Source: JARRQJ01 sp963810615 (GTDB lineage: Bacteria; Pseudomonadota; Gammaproteobacteria; DRLM01). From it: a stretch of DNA of 64,000 bases. Made by a program: the position numbers and the translations under genes. Where the stretch lies: the NCBI GenBank assembly GCA_963810615.1, contig CAWEOA010000008.1, positions 620,001 through 684,000 of the forward strand, in the 5' to 3' direction. Of this stretch, positions 63,413 through 64,000 are shown one piece after another; the first letter of the stretch is position 1; every line of letters begins with the position of its first letter. Below the pieces are notes generated by a model. It was given only the letters and a program-made list of their open reading frames with translations. It was not told the origin of the DNA and searched no databases.

Positions 63413-64000
63413 ATGGCTAGCGATTCGATATACCACGACGGGATGCGACAACTGCAGGATGCACGCGAGACGCGGCTGATCGCAGATCGCCTCAGGCAGG
63501 TCACGGTACACAGCGCCTTCACTGACGAGGATCGGGCATTCATCGAGCGCGCGGCGATGTTCTTCATAGCCACCGCCGACGCCGAAGGGCAGCCGGACTG
63601 CTCGTACAAGGGCGGGCTACCGGGGTTCGTGCGGGTGCTTGACGAGCGCACGCTCGCGATACCCGACTATGACGGTAACGGCATGTACCGTACCTGGGGC
63701 AACGTGCTGGTCAACCCTCGCGTCGGCCTGCTGTTTCTCGATTTCGAGAATCCGAATCGCATCCGCGTCAACGGCACTGCCCGGTTGCGTGAGGACGATC
63801 CGCTGCGCGCCGAGTTTCCTGGGGCAGTGTTCATCGTGCGCGTCGTCGCCGAGCTGATATTCCCGAACTGCCCGCGCTACCTTCACAAGATGAAGCTGCT
63901 CGAGCATTCTGCATACGCGCCCCGGCCCGAATACAAGCCGCCGGTTCCAGCGTGGAAGACATTCGAGGTATTCCACGACGCGCTGCCGGCGCGCGACAGA
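63413..64000 (+). CDS. Pyridoxamine 5'-phosphate oxidase-family (flavin-binding) protein, truncated by the window end
   Basis: ATG at 63413 with GGGGAG two to seven bases upstream; 196 codons remain open to the window edge. FFIATADAEGQPDCSYKGGLPGFVRVLDERTLAIPDYDGNGMYRTWGNVLVNPRVGLLFLDFENPNRIRVNG is the split-barrel FMN or F420-binding core. C-terminal FPNCPRYLHKMKL is typical of a subgroup of PNPOx-like proteins. Likely binds FMN and reduces a small substrate or quenches. The true end lies beyond the window. Confidence 0.85.
   Translation, partial: MASDSIYHDGMRQLQDARETRLIADRLRQVTVHSAFTDEDRAFIERAAMFFIATADAEGQPDCSYKGGLPGFVRVLDERTLAIPDYDGNGMYRTWGNVLVNPRVGLLFLDFENPNRIRVNGTARLREDDPLRAEFPGAVFIVRVVAELIFPNCPRYLHKMKLLEHSAYAPRPEYKPPVPAWKTFEVFHDALPARDR

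Noticed and set aside
56741..64000. Direct repeat of the tRNA-Gln 3' end marking an att site
   Set aside because: No copy of GGTTCGAATCCAGGTCCCCC was found in the rest of the window; only short eight-base matches.

Overview
The window looks like chromosome from a free-living, respiring gammaproteobacterium. Gene order supports this: mlaFED-CB / ibaG / murA / hisG-D-C-B-H-A-F-I-E / tatABC / degS(algW), rpe-gph-trpEGDC, crp next to an osmC-type gene, coq7, and rplM-rpsI. Most of the sequence is visibly GC-rich. An alternative complex III (ACIII) operon and the ubiquinone gene coq7 point to a quinone-based aerobic or electron-accepting chain. No genus can be named from sequence alone. An autotrophic or lithotrophic Chromatiales/Tenderiales-type organism would fit, but that is inference.

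Layout. 1-16.4 kb holds assorted housekeeping and envelope genes: a small secreted Arg/Gln-rich protein, an NYN-LOTUS protein, a PEBP-type protein, a methyltransferase, a cupredoxin, a ZIP transporter, a secreted phosphoesterase, an SMR pump, a LysR/EamA divergent pair, glycogen phosphorylase, a phytase-like esterase and pmbA. 16.2-22.3 kb holds lapA, corA and the Mla phospholipid-transport operon, with a TolC-family gene inserted between mlaD and mlaC, followed by ibaG. 22.4-30.4 kb is murA and a complete histidine operon whose hisD carries a one-base frameshift. 30.6-34.1 kb has tatABC, a DegS/AlgW-type protease and a Nif3-like gene. 34.5-42.3 kb is a seven-gene ACIII operon with the ActB subunit split in two. 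42.4-52.8 kb has a DUF3530 gene, rpe-gph-trpEGDC, an FGE-like lipoprotein, crp, osmC and speD. 53-56.7 kb has coq7, glcF, a thioredoxin-like ferredoxin, rplM-rpsI and tRNA-Gln(CUG).

From about 56.75 to 63.4 kb the character changes. GC content drops by eye, intergenic gaps are long, and the genes are small and mostly secreted, lipidated or membrane-bound: DUF2959, DUF4382, two PRC-barrel paralogues, a zinc-ribbon protein, two very small proteins and a retropepsin-like protease. A degenerate tRNA-Gly-like sequence is also present. Three genes here (the DUF4382 lipoprotein and both PRC-barrel genes) share a roughly 70-bp upstream element, in the same orientation and at nearly the same distance (75-83 bp) from the start codon. 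This looks like a small co-regulated envelope set and is the most novel signal I see. The last gene (a flavin-binding PNPOx-like protein) is GC-rich again and runs off the window.

How genes work together: Tat exports folded cofactor proteins. ActB1 carries an RRDFLK Tat signal, so tatABC and the ACIII operon are functionally linked. ACIII would oxidise quinol made with the help of Coq7 and pass electrons to cytochrome c or an oxidase not seen here. No integrase, transposase, CRISPR array or prophage gene was found.
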